From: Solobacterium moorei
GTDB lineage: Bacteria > Bacillota_I > Bacilli_A > Erysipelotrichales > Erysipelotrichaceae
Length of the DNA: 64,000 nucleotides
Assembly (NCBI RefSeq): GCF_036323475.1
Contig: NZ_AP028934.1
Span: forward strand, 2,356,001-2,420,000
Direction: 5' to 3'
The notes beneath the pieces are model-generated. The model saw only the letters and a program-made list of their open reading frames with translations, ran no database searches and was not told where the DNA came from. Every line of letters begins with the position of its first letter. Position 1 is the stretch's first letter. Of the stretch, positions 18,501 through 26,776 are shown piece after piece. Both the position numbers and the translations under genes were made by a program.

Positions 18501-18794
18501 TTACTTCATTAATTTCTGAAGTACTGTTACGAGTTCATCAATAGACTCATCTTTTCCTTGTCGTATATCCGTTGCGACACAATCACGAATGTGGCATGCC
18601 AATAACTCTTTATTAAAACTATTTAGTGCACTTGTAACAGCGGATACCTGAACTAAGATATCTGGACAGTATAAATCATCCTCCACCATCTTCTGTATTC
18701 CGCGCACCTGACCTTCAATACGCTTTAATCTAGTAACAAGTTTCTTCTGCTCATCTGCAGTTCTTTTTTTATGTCTTACTTCACATTGATGCAT
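18501..18794 (-). CDS. csoR: Copper-sensing repressor CsoR
   Basis: A 97-residue DUF156/CsoR-family repressor starting at the ATG at 18794 (MHQCEVRHKK) behind GGAGG. The longer frame upstream runs through the promoter and is rejected. The copper ligands are in place as Cys in DLYCPD and His and Cys in ACHIRDC. CsoR forms helical bundles that leave DNA on binding Cu(I). A palindromic operator sits inside its own promoter (18819-18847), so it autoregulates csoR-copA. Extra His/Cys in the first ten residues are not part of the canonical site. Confidence 0.92.
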   Translation of the reverse strand: MHQCEVRHKKRTADEQKKLVTRLKRIEGQVRGIQKMVEDDLYCPDILVQVSAVTSALNSFNKELLACHIRDCVATDIRQGKDESIDELVTVLQKLMK

Positions 18795-18818
18795 CGTACA
18801 CCTCCGTTTTACATCTCT

Positions 18819-18847
18819 GTTGTATACCCCTATAGGGTATAAGTCAA
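18819..18847 (-). promoter_or_regulatory. csoR-copA promoter with CsoR operator in the spacer
   Basis: On the minus strand TTGACT (18847-18842) is followed after 17 bp by TACAAC (18824-18819). The spacer is almost exactly filled by the palindrome TATACCCTATAGGGGTATA, the AT-flanked CCC-TATA-GGG arrangement typical of CsoR operators. Bound repressor would block RNA polymerase directly. Confidence 0.8.
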
Positions 18848-18862
18848 GTGATACTATCCCAA

Positions 18863-18890
18863 GAAAAAAAACGCAGATTTCTCTACGTTT
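18863..18890 (-). terminator. Terminator after the SDR epimerase gene
   Basis: AACGTAGA and TCTGCGTT pair (one G-T) around GAAA and run into eight Ts on the minus strand. The stem overlaps the stop codon of the epimerase gene and isolates it from csoR. Confidence 0.75.
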
Positions 18891-19908
18891 AGAATTTCGC
18901 ATTAAATCTTCCCATATATGCATGGTAATCACTAATTACTTGATCACACCATAAGTCAAAATCAGGATCTTCAATTCTTGATTCACTATGTTCCCAGATA
19001 TATTGTGTATAGAGTTCAATTCCCTTATCTAAATTGATCAGACATTTAAAGTCAGGGATTAATGTATCTCTTACGATATCTGTATATAGATTGGAGAATT
19101 GCTTATCTCCTGCAATCTGTTCTGAAAGAGGATACTTTGTACTCATCGCAAGCATTTCAGATGCGATATGCACTTTCTGTACTTTGCGATTCAAAGCCTT
19201 TCCTAATGAATCGTAAATCATATCCCATGTTACGATCTCTGGATTAATAAGGTTGATAGAACGATTGATTGCATTCATATTTCCAATCAGTTGGATAAAG
19301 TTATACGCAAAATCATAACTATGCATCATATGCCAAATGGATTGACCATCTCCATGAATAATCACCGGTTTATCATTGAGAATTCTTGATACAACACTCC
19401 AACAATTCTTACCCTTTACACTTAACGGAAAACAATCAAAGCCATACGTCTGTGAAGGTCTAACGATTGTGATTGGAAAGCCCTTCTTCGCAGCCTGGTT
19501 GAATACATCCTCACAAGCCGCCTTATCTCTTCCATACTTTGATAAACGGTTCTTCTGTACAGAATCTTCATTGAGAATGAAGTTACTTTCATGATTGAAT
19601 ACCACAACAGTGGAGATAAAGATATATTGTCTTGTATGGTTTTGAAATAGATATACACGATCTCTTGCTTGATCTGATTTATAAACTACAAAGTCAATGA
19701 CCGCATCAAATACAGTATTACCGATAATCTTCTGCATCTTTGCTGTATCATTGGCATCACAGATAATGTGATTGGCCATCACAGGTAATGGACGATGTCC
19801 ACGATTGATAACGTATAACTCCGTATCACGACTCTTCGCCAGCATTCCTAATACAACTGAAGAAATGACACCAGTACCTCCGATAATTAAAATCTTACGC
19901 ACGCTCAT
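18889..19908 (-). CDS. NAD-dependent epimerase/dehydratase (extended SDR)
   Basis: A 339-residue Rossmann-fold protein. The ATG at 19908 (MSVRKILIIGGTG) has GGGAGG upstream; a frame extension to 19941 is rejected. The nucleotide-binding motif reads GGTGVISS, a G-x-x-G-x-(I/V)-S variant seen in atypical extended SDRs. The usual YxxxK is replaced by LSKYGRDKAACED around residues 125-137, with the catalytic Tyr and Lys still four apart (YGRDK). FISTVVVFNH contributes the Ser/Thr position. It probably acts on a nucleotide sugar or similar substrate. It is a single-gene unit with a TATAAT at 19944-19949 upstream and its own terminator. Substrate unknown. Confidence 0.75.
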   Translation of the reverse strand: MSVRKILIIGGTGVISSVVLGMLAKSRDTELYVINRGHRPLPVMANHIICDANDTAKMQKIIGNTVFDAVIDFVVYKSDQARDRVYLFQNHTRQYIFISTVVVFNHESNFILNEDSVQKNRLSKYGRDKAACEDVFNQAAKKGFPITIVRPSQTYGFDCFPLSVKGKNCWSVVSRILNDKPVIIHGDGQSIWHMMHSYDFAYNFIQLIGNMNAINRSINLINPEIVTWDMIYDSLGKALNRKVQKVHIASEMLAMSTKYPLSEQIAGDKQFSNLYTDIVRDTLIPDFKCLINLDKGIELYTQYIWEHSESRIEDPDFDLWCDQVISDYHAYMGRFNAKF

Positions 19909-19949
19909 CCTTACCTCCCCACTATCTAAAACTAGATACAATTATTATA

Positions 19950-19990
19950 TAAGAAAACCCCGTAAAGTTATCATCAAACATTGCAGGGTT
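19950..19990 (-). terminator. Probable terminator of the L,D-transpeptidase gene
   Basis: AACCCTG and CGGGGTT can pair (one G-T) across a loop of about 24 bases, followed by TTTTCTT on the minus strand. The long loop lowers confidence. Confidence 0.4.
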
Positions 19991-19995
19991 ATCTT

Positions 19996-21159
19996 TTAAT
20001 GTGTCGTAGATAGCCAAGGGTTATTTGGATCTGGATCTGTTGGATCCCAACCACGATTTGGACTTGTCTCATCAATCTTCGTCTGCTCAGGAATACCTAG
20101 CGGTCCCGGATTCTGTGCATCATCATAAATTTCAACCGTCACACCTAATGGACAGTAATCATAAATCCACTTTACATCCTTCACCGAAAGACGCACACAG
20201 CCCAGTGAAGCTGATGTACCTAGCTTATTAAACTCTTCATATTCCAAATCGCTTGGATTCTGCGTAAAATACGGAACAGAGTGGAATAGAATATCATTTA
20301 CAATATCTGTTACATACTGACCATAGACATTACCATACAATGGACGCCAACGGCTACGATTAAAGGTATGGAATACACCCGCAGGTGTTTCTGGCCCCAC
20401 TGAACACAACATTGCCTTAACAGGAATTGTGCAACTACCTGTTGCTTGGTCATATGCATAAATCGTAACCGTATTGAATACACGATTGACACGGATCATA
20501 TATGGCGTACTGATTGTAGAATCTACAACCGTTACATAAGTTGTATTACTAGCTTCAAGACCATTCTTATCCTTTGCGGTTACGGTTATAGGGTATGTAC
20601 CCATAGTATTTGTATCCACAGTTCCACTGATTGTATATGTACCATTTGATAACTCAGTACTATACGATAAGTTTCCATCAACAGGATCACTTACAGCGCG
20701 TACGATAGTGGAGGTCTGGAAGGTTTCTCCACGATTCACTGCAACTGCAGTATCCACAAGTGTGATACTTGGGGCTGTATGGTCTTCTACCGTAACACTA
20801 TATTTAAATTCCTTTTGAACATCTTTGTCTTTTAAGCGGTATATAATCGGATAACTACCTACCTGATTTGTATTTACCGTGCCTTCAATTTCCAAATCCC
20901 CAACAGAGTCCAAAATAATCGCCTTTGGATCAAATGTAGAACCATATTCCACATTTAACTTTGATTCATCAATTGATAAGGTAATTCCCGTAGTCATTCT
21001 ACGGAATGCATCATAGACGAAAGATAATCCATATAACAAGACACTACCCACTGCCACGAATAACATCACAACAGCGACCAGCACTAATATTAACCTTTTA
21101 AAGTCCACTTTCCTCTTTTTCATACCAAGTATTGTAACATCTATCGTTTTATTTCGCAT
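19996..21159 (-). CDS. L,D-transpeptidase (YkuD) with Ig-like domains
   Basis: A 387-residue envelope protein. A cytoplasmic basic start (KKRKVDFKR) precedes one membrane anchor (about residues 22-46). Two bacterial Ig-like repeats of the DUF5011 type follow (VNTNQVGSYPIIYRLKDKD and VDTNTMGTYPITVTAKDKNG). The YkuD catalytic domain has the active-site pattern H-S-V-P ... S-A-S-L-G-C-V-R-L, where Cys attacks the peptidoglycan stem. It would form 3-3 cross-links or attach proteins outside the membrane. A Pro/Asn/Asp-rich tail ends the protein. The start at 21159 lacks a strong ribosome binding site; an internal ATG at codon 13 is possible. Confidence 0.88.
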   Translation of the reverse strand: MRNKTIDVTILGMKKRKVDFKRLILVLVAVVMLFVAVGSVLLYGLSFVYDAFRRMTTGITLSIDESKLNVEYGSTFDPKAIILDSVGDLEIEGTVNTNQVGSYPIIYRLKDKDVQKEFKYSVTVEDHTAPSITLVDTAVAVNRGETFQTSTIVRAVSDPVDGNLSYSTELSNGTYTISGTVDTNTMGTYPITVTAKDKNGLEASNTTYVTVVDSTISTPYMIRVNRVFNTVTIYAYDQATGSCTIPVKAMLCSVGPETPAGVFHTFNRSRWRPLYGNVYGQYVTDIVNDILFHSVPYFTQNPSDLEYEEFNKLGTSASLGCVRLSVKDVKWIYDYCPLGVTVEIYDDAQNPGPLGIPEQTKIDETSPNRGWDPTDPDPNNPWLSTTH

Positions 21160-21188
21160 CGTCAGCGATTTCTCTCACATTTTTTCAC

Positions 21189-21212
21189 AAAAAAAACCAA
21201 GAATACTCTTGG
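21189..21212 (-). terminator. Terminator of the nrdG-nrdD-glutaredoxin operon
   Basis: CCAAGA and TCTTGG flank a 4-base loop and are followed by eight Ts on the minus strand. Confidence 0.8.
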
Positions 21213-21229
21213 CATTTATACTACATTTC

Positions 21230-21460
21230 TTATTTATCAACAAACTTCTGAATTTCCTCAAACCCAATGAGTTGTTCAATTCCATCTTCATGATGAACTA
21301 ACATCGTCGGCGCAATCATAATTCCTAAATTTCTACAGAGTTTCATATTCTTCTCTGCTTCCAGAGCTTCATACGCAAAGTTTCTTTGCACCATGTACTC
21401 CTTGATAAGTTTACACTTTGGACAATTCTTTGTTGTGATTAATTGTGGAAGTTTTGTCAT
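21230..21460 (-). CDS. Glutaredoxin-like thiol protein next to nrdD
   Basis: A 76-residue thioredoxin-fold protein with redox motif NCPKC (residues 13-17) and the cis-proline region IAPTMLV. It overlaps the nrdD stop by four bases (ATGA), so the two are translationally coupled. Class III ribonucleotide reductases of the NrdD2 type take electrons from a small thioredoxin or glutaredoxin instead of formate. This protein is the natural candidate for that role (inference). Its overall size and the lone CxxC are NrdH-like. Confidence 0.75.
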   Translation of the reverse strand: MTKLPQLITTKNCPKCKLIKEYMVQRNFAYEALEAEKNMKLCRNLGIMIAPTMLVHHEDGIEQLIGFEEIQKFVDK

Positions 21461-23397
21461 CTTTCGTTAACAGCCTCTTGGTACAGATAACCTTCGATTG
21501 GATAATCACGATTGCATGTATTCAATGTGATATATGGAATTGTATAGTTTTCCATAATACGCCCTAAGAGTACCGCAATGCCTTTTGCGTCATACTCATT
21601 CTTCGCAAGACGCACATTGAAGATGGTTCCACCAGTATAGATTTCCTGCATACGATTCTGTATATCTAAGCGAGTAAATAAATCTACATTTCCATCAATT
21701 GGCAGCTCTGTACTACCTGTGTAGTATGGTGTATCCCCCTGCATCGCAATCACCATATCAGGATATTCTTTTTGATCCTTTAGCGCAAAACGATGAGAAA
21801 TATCACCTGCAGCCACTGCCTCAATACTGAAGAGTTCATGATAATCCGCCTGATATTCCTTTAGACGCTTACGAACATGCATGAGCACATTCTCCGCAAA
21901 GTCCTGTGCCTCTTCTGTATCTAAGCCCTTTCGAATCCACTTTGCATTCATGCATGCTTCATTCATTCCTACGATTCCAATCGAAGAGAAATGATTATCA
22001 AAGCTACCAAGATAATGCTTTGTATAAGGATAAAGTCCTGCCTCTAACAAGCTAGCAAGAACTTGACGCTTTGTACTTAAAGAACGAGCAGAGATATCTA
22101 ATACCTTATCTAAATGCTTCAAGAAATCTTCTTCATCTTTTGCAAGATAGGCGAGTCTAGCCATATTAATAGATACAGTCCCAATCGTTCCTGTATTCTC
22201 TCCATACGCAAATAAACCACCTGTCTTTTTAAATAATTTCTTTGCGTTAAAGTGAGTGCCACTAAAGATACTACGTGCATTCTTCTGCTTTAAATCTCCA
22301 TTTATAAAATTTGCAAAGTATGGAAGACCTGTCTTTACCGTTACTTCTAATAACAATTTTGCATTATCACTATTCCAGTCAAATTTCTTAGTAATTGCAT
22401 ATGTTGGAATTGGGAAGGAGAATATATTTCCTTCCGCATCACCCTCTAAGATGACTTCAAGGAAGGCACGGTTAATGATTGCCATTTCATCCTGACAATC
22501 ACCATATGTAAAGTCTTGTTCCTCACCACCAACAATTGCTGGACGCTTTGCAAGATCTTCAGGGGCCGTCCAATCAAAGCATATATTCGCAAACGGAGAA
22601 ATTGTTCCCCAACGGGATGGTGTATTTAAACTATAAATCAATGTCTGCATACTCTGCTTTACGTCATCAAATGATAAATGATCCATACGTACAAACGGAG
22701 CTAGGTATGTATCAAAGGATGAGAAGGATTGTGCTCCTGCCCACTCATTCTGCATAATCCCAAAGAAGTTTACAATCTGATTACAGATGGTAATGAGATG
22801 CTTTGCAGGAGCGGAAGCAGTCTGCTTAGCCACCCCACTCAAACCTTGCTGGATTAATTCTTTCAAGGACCAACCTGCATTACATCCTGTTAACATATTC
22901 AGATCATGAATATGGATATCCCCATCGCGATGTGCAGTGGCAACCTCTTCATCATATACTTCACTCAACCAGTAATTGGTGGTGATAGAGGCTGAGTTTG
23001 ATAAAATCAAACCACCAACAGAGTAGGTTGTATTACCTTTACTGTGCTGATTTCCTGTATTGATATAATTGTCCACAACAGAATGATAATCAAATGTTGT
23101 ATTTGTAATATTACGTACATTTTCACGCTGTTTACGATAGAGGATATACGCCTTTGATACATCCGCATATCCCGATTCACTTAATACCTTTTCTGCACTA
23201 TCCTGAATCTTTTCTACGTCGATTAAACTATTCTGAATTTTAGGTTCAAAATCACTGGTAATACGTAGTGCAATCAAATCAATCACGCTATCGGTGTATT
23301 CACGATCACATGCATCAAACGCTTTGCGAATTGCACTTGCGACCTTCTTGATGTTAAACGCTGCAGTACTGCCATCTCTTTTCTTTACACGATACAT
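21457..23397 (-). CDS. nrdD: Anaerobic ribonucleoside-triphosphate reductase, short C-terminus
   Basis: A 646-residue class III reductase that makes deoxynucleotides without oxygen. An ATP-cone (KRDGSTAAFNIKKVASAI) opens the protein. The active-site region GCNAGWSLKELI, the barrel motifs NICFDWT, GIVGMNEACM, and STELPIDGNVDLF are present. Unusually, it ends at IPYITLNTCNRDYPIEGYLYQEAVNER. The four-Cys zinc ribbon and the R-V-x-G-Y glycyl-radical loop expected after this point are missing, and no continuation is seen in other frames. The final EGYL is the only Gly-Tyr near the end. The ATG at 23397 is preferred over the GTG at 23400. Between nrdG and the glutaredoxin gene. Confidence 0.85.
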   Translation of the reverse strand: MYRVKKRDGSTAAFNIKKVASAIRKAFDACDREYTDSVIDLIALRITSDFEPKIQNSLIDVEKIQDSAEKVLSESGYADVSKAYILYRKQRENVRNITNTTFDYHSVVDNYINTGNQHSKGNTTYSVGGLILSNSASITTNYWLSEVYDEEVATAHRDGDIHIHDLNMLTGCNAGWSLKELIQQGLSGVAKQTASAPAKHLITICNQIVNFFGIMQNEWAGAQSFSSFDTYLAPFVRMDHLSFDDVKQSMQTLIYSLNTPSRWGTISPFANICFDWTAPEDLAKRPAIVGGEEQDFTYGDCQDEMAIINRAFLEVILEGDAEGNIFSFPIPTYAITKKFDWNSDNAKLLLEVTVKTGLPYFANFINGDLKQKNARSIFSGTHFNAKKLFKKTGGLFAYGENTGTIGTVSINMARLAYLAKDEEDFLKHLDKVLDISARSLSTKRQVLASLLEAGLYPYTKHYLGSFDNHFSSIGIVGMNEACMNAKWIRKGLDTEEAQDFAENVLMHVRKRLKEYQADYHELFSIEAVAAGDISHRFALKDQKEYPDMVIAMQGDTPYYTGSTELPIDGNVDLFTRLDIQNRMQEIYTGGTIFNVRLAKNEYDAKGIAVLLGRIMENYTIPYITLNTCNRDYPIEGYLYQEAVNER

Positions 23398-23400
23398 CAC

Positions 23401-24552
23401 TTACACCTCCTTCGCTAATCTTAATTCTACATTCTTCACATATGGTTCAACTGCATTCTTCATTTCTTCCATCTCTTCTGCAGTATATGCATGCAAATCA
23501 GGTTGAATCACCGTATCCGAAGACACAAATTGTTGTAATACATAACGAGCATCACTACCAATAAACTTGGCAATCTCTATCAAATCATCGACCGTATGGA
23601 ATTCTTTTACAACGGTTGTTTTAAATTCATGTTCTATTTTATATTCTTGCAGCAGACATACGCTTTCTGTAATAGGATGTTTGTATTCCATATCCGATTT
23701 TAGTCCACTGGTTAATGGATACTTCTCGGCACTATTCTTTATATCTAATGACACAAAATCCAACAAGCCTTCTTCCAATAATATTCCAAGCTTCTCATTG
23801 TTTGTGCCATTAGTATCCAGTTTCACTGCGTAGCCTAGTTCTTTGATCTGACGAATAAATGGAATAAGTTCTTCTTGTAATAATGGTTCACCACCACTAA
23901 TGACTACACCATCCAATAACCCACTACGTTGATTGAGGTATGAAAGGATTTCTTCTGGTGCGATATAGCGATATTTCTCTGGAATAAACACAAGATCTTT
24001 CTGATTGCAGAACGGGCACTTCATATTACATCCAGCCGTATAGATTGTCGCCGAAACTTTTCCAGGGTAATCCGTAATCGTTGTCTTTTGTAGGGCACCA
24101 ATTTTTAATGTATGGAACGCATCCAGTTCGCTAGATAAAATATTACGAGAGTTTTCACAGGCAACGTTTAGCATCTCCTCAAACCGGTCGAAATCTACAC
24201 CACTGGCTAACGCAGCACGACACTGATTACGGAAATCATATACAGCTGTCATCATTGTGGATGCTTTATCCGTAGTGTGTAAGTGCTTCATACGATGGTC
24301 TTTTTCGTCCTGTACCGCACTTACATATCCCTGCTCAATCAGACGCTGAATACTCTTCGTTGTTGTACCTTTATCCACTTCACTGATACGTGTAACGTCT
24401 TGCATTGTGATGCCTTCATTCTCATTGATAATCAATAAAAATGTTAATTGGCCGGAGCCAATATCATATGGCGCCAGCATCTTATCAAAATATTTTTGTG
24501 TATTGCGAAACAATACTGATAAATTCAAAATAAAATTACTCGTATCACTCAT
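23401..24552 (-). CDS. nrdG: MarR-type regulator fused to NrdG radical-SAM activase
   Basis: A 383-residue fusion. Residues 1-145 form a MarR winged-helix domain (TMQDVTRISEVDKGTTTKSI is the recognition region, LIEQGYV the wing). Residues 148-383 are an anaerobic reductase activase with the radical-SAM cluster CNMKCPFC (C175, C179, C182), GGEPL, and TNGT. NrdG normally generates the glycyl radical on NrdD and is about 170-240 residues. There is no stop, start or ribosome binding site between the halves. Adjacent to nrdD (4 bases). An Fe-S enzyme joined to a DNA-binding domain could let cofactor status or oxygen control nrd transcription (inference). Confidence 0.88.
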   Translation of the reverse strand: MSDTSNFILNLSVLFRNTQKYFDKMLAPYDIGSGQLTFLLIINENEGITMQDVTRISEVDKGTTTKSIQRLIEQGYVSAVQDEKDHRMKHLHTTDKASTMMTAVYDFRNQCRAALASGVDFDRFEEMLNVACENSRNILSSELDAFHTLKIGALQKTTITDYPGKVSATIYTAGCNMKCPFCNQKDLVFIPEKYRYIAPEEILSYLNQRSGLLDGVVISGGEPLLQEELIPFIRQIKELGYAVKLDTNGTNNEKLGILLEEGLLDFVSLDIKNSAEKYPLTSGLKSDMEYKHPITESVCLLQEYKIEHEFKTTVVKEFHTVDDLIEIAKFIGSDARYVLQQFVSSDTVIQPDLHAYTAEEMEEMKNAVEPYVKNVELRLAKEV

Positions 24553-24636
24553 TCCGGATTGGAGCTCCTTATAGTTAGTATTTTATCATATTATTCTCTA
24601 TTCAAAACCTCGTTCAAATGAAAAGTTCCTAAACAT

Positions 24637-25500
24637 TTACTGTTCTTCGGAACTTGATTTACTATTTGGTATAAAGTGTTCAAAAACAAAATAATCAAAG
24701 TACTTACAGTTGTCCTCTAACTCTTCTTTAGAGCGTATTGTCCAAGCAACCGCGGGATTTTTAAATAAGCAATGGCACAACATGCGTGAAAGGTTATGAC
24801 GATTATGATGGTTATACGCAATAAAGTTCGGTCGGGTAATGAAATTTGTCAAAAGATACTGCATAATCGTCGTTGCGATACACATTTTTCCTTTTGCTTG
24901 TGCGTTAGGACGTTCCGCAAGCTGACCACGAATAATCTCTGGACGATTCTTACGATACCAGTTTACACAAGCAGGATGAAATGACTCTACACAATATAAA
25001 CCATGATACTTCTGCAATAACAAATCTGCTTTACTAGATAAACCATTTGTATCAGTAGATGAATTGGCCACCTTTAGTTCCACAATCAAAGGTACCTTTC
25101 CATCCACTAATTTCAGTACATCTTCAAACAGAGGAACCTTCTCTTCACTTGCTAGTAAGTGGTATCTCTCTAATTCTTCTAGTGTTAGTTCTGTTAGTAC
25201 TTTATTAACGACTGCACCTTTTTCATCCCGTAATAATCTACCTGTCTTTCCATCGTGAAAGATAACAGGTATGCCATCTTTGGTTAGTTGAACATCTAGT
25301 TCGATTCCATAACCATTCTCTACTGCTTTTAAAAAAGCAGCCATTGAATTTTCTGGAATATTACTTTGTGAATCATGTAAACCACGGTGAGCGTAATAGT
25401 AATGACGAAATCCTTCCCACTTTTCATCTTTAAGATTCTGGGGATGAATCATCCATAAATAGAGTAAACAAATACTGGCTAAGATAATAATAACAATCAT
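24637..25500 (-). CDS. Glycerophosphodiester phosphodiesterase, membrane-anchored
   Basis: A 287-residue GDPD-family protein with one N-terminal membrane span (MIVIIILASICLLYLWMI). The catalytic elements are YAHRGLHD (His and Arg), PENSMAAF (Glu-Asn), ELDVQLTKDG (metal-binding Glu and Asp), VIFHDG (His), and VELK. It hydrolyses glycerophosphodiesters from lipids or teichoic acid, probably at the outer membrane face. The gene lies 6 bases after yaaA in the same direction, so they are likely cotranscribed. A Ser-rich charged tail ends the protein. Confidence 0.9.
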   Translation of the reverse strand: MIVIIILASICLLYLWMIHPQNLKDEKWEGFRHYYYAHRGLHDSQSNIPENSMAAFLKAVENGYGIELDVQLTKDGIPVIFHDGKTGRLLRDEKGAVVNKVLTELTLEELERYHLLASEEKVPLFEDVLKLVDGKVPLIVELKVANSSTDTNGLSSKADLLLQKYHGLYCVESFHPACVNWYRKNRPEIIRGQLAERPNAQAKGKMCIATTIMQYLLTNFITRPNFIAYNHHNRHNLSRMLCHCLFKNPAVAWTIRSKEELEDNCKYFDYFVFEHFIPNSKSSSEEQ

Positions 25501-25506
25501 TTTATC

Positions 25507-26235
25507 TTACTCCTGACCGATAAATACAAAATGAGTAGCATTTGAAAGTTCTTCCGCATAGCGATAGTGTTCACTAAATTTCTTGATGTCTTCCGGATCT
25601 GTGATGTGATTCTGTGCCATATACCAAATCATATCTCCACGTGCCATCTTCGCCTTGGTTGCCTTTGTGATTAGCTTTCCATTCTTAAATTCACCAAAGA
25701 CAATATTGATCATTCGATCACTTTCTTGAAGATACTCTTTGATACAACGTGAATACTCTTCTGATGCAAGATTAATAATCACATCATCATCCAATTCATG
25801 ATAGAGTGCATCATCCCAATAGTCATATAAGTTACTACCATCTGGAAACACCGATAACATTTCCAAACGATATGGTGTAATACCATCCATTGGCTTTAGT
25901 ACACCATAGAAACCAGAAAGAATACGGAAGTGCTCTTGCAGATAGTCTAACTCATCCTGGCATAGGGAAGTCGCAGATAAATGTTGAAACGCAAGGCCGC
26001 TATAGCTAAATAACGCAGGCGAAAGATTCTTATGTAGGTTCATCGTTTCAATACGTTTGATATTTTCAGCCAAGATCTTATCATTGCAACGATACATATG
26101 TTGTAGTTGATCGGCACTCATTCCACGCAGTTTTTCTAGTAAGGCTTCTGTCTTTGAAAGGAAAACTGGTGTTGTTTTTGGAGCTAAGTCTTCATCTTGA
26201 ATCATCTTTTTTGTTGGAGAGAATATTATTTTCAT
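25507..26235 (-). CDS. yaaA: YaaA/UPF0246 family protein
   Basis: A 242-residue member of the YaaA (DUF328) family, linked in E. coli to limiting iron-driven damage under peroxide stress. Characteristic segments are MKIIFSPTKKM at the start, SPALFSYSGLAFQ, ILSGFYGVLKPMDGITPYRLEM, and FGEFKNGKLITKATKAK. The length matches the family. Its start is only 40 bases from the divergent SseB-like gene, so the two promoters overlap. GDPD follows in the same direction. Confidence 0.9.
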   Translation of the reverse strand: MKIIFSPTKKMIQDEDLAPKTTPVFLSKTEALLEKLRGMSADQLQHMYRCNDKILAENIKRIETMNLHKNLSPALFSYSGLAFQHLSATSLCQDELDYLQEHFRILSGFYGVLKPMDGITPYRLEMLSVFPDGSNLYDYWDDALYHELDDDVIINLASEEYSRCIKEYLQESDRMINIVFGEFKNGKLITKATKAKMARGDMIWYMAQNHITDPEDIKKFSEHYRYAEELSNATHFVFIGQE

Positions 26236-26275
26236 GTTCCTATTATATAATAAATGCAGAAATGGTGAGGATTAC

Positions 26276-26743
26276 ATGCAAAGATTTAATTCATTAACAA
26301 ATACAACTGTAGATACAAAACTAGAAAGCCTTCTCACACAGCGCAAAGCGCCTCTGAGTGAAGATGGCATGAAAAAGATACTAGAAGAGTTAACACTTTA
26401 TATGGCTGGTGATCGTCGATTCTATATTGCTTTCTATCCAAAAGAAGACGCAATCACAAGCAATACCATTCAAGCATCTGATATTGACCGCGTCGATTTA
26501 ATGCAGGCAACTGACGACGAAAAGTATCTTCCTATATTTTCTACATTAGAAGGACTACGAGTGTTTAAACCAACATTGCAGAAAGATGAACACATCTATG
26601 TTGTCACAAAACAAGATGTATTAGATTTCTTAAATATGAACGCAAAGGTTGCAGCAGCTGTTTTAAATCCACTTGTGGATGACTTACTACTGTATCGTAT
26701 GCAACTACAGAATCTCATTCAAGTACAGGCAGAACAATTATAA
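26276..26743 (+). CDS. SseB N-terminal-domain-like protein
   Basis: A soluble protein of 155 residues. The ATG at 26276 has GGTGAGGA upstream and TATAAT at about 26244, so the longer frame from 26234 is rejected. It contains an acidic, beta-rich core (RFYIAFYPKED, YLPIFSTLEGLRVFK, HIYVVTKQDVLDFL) resembling the SseB N-terminal domain found in many Firmicutes proteins of unknown role. It stands alone, divergent from yaaA, with its own terminator. Confidence 0.55.
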   Translation: MQRFNSLTNTTVDTKLESLLTQRKAPLSEDGMKKILEELTLYMAGDRRFYIAFYPKEDAITSNTIQASDIDRVDLMQATDDEKYLPIFSTLEGLRVFKPTLQKDEHIYVVTKQDVLDFLNMNAKVAAAVLNPLVDDLLLYRMQLQNLIQVQAEQL

Positions 26744-26746
26744 AAT

Positions 26747-26772
26747 AAGCTCGGGATAAACATCCTGGGCTT
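26747..26772 (+). terminator. Terminator after the SseB-like gene
   Basis: AAGCTCGGGAT pairs throughout with ATCCTGGGCTT (including G-T pairs) around AAAC and is followed by a T-rich tract. Confidence 0.7.
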
Positions 26773-26776
26773 TACT

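Noticed and set aside
18795-18932. N-terminal extension of CsoR
   Set aside because: The extension reads through the promoter, the operator and the preceding terminator; the ATG at 18794 has a proper ribosome binding site.
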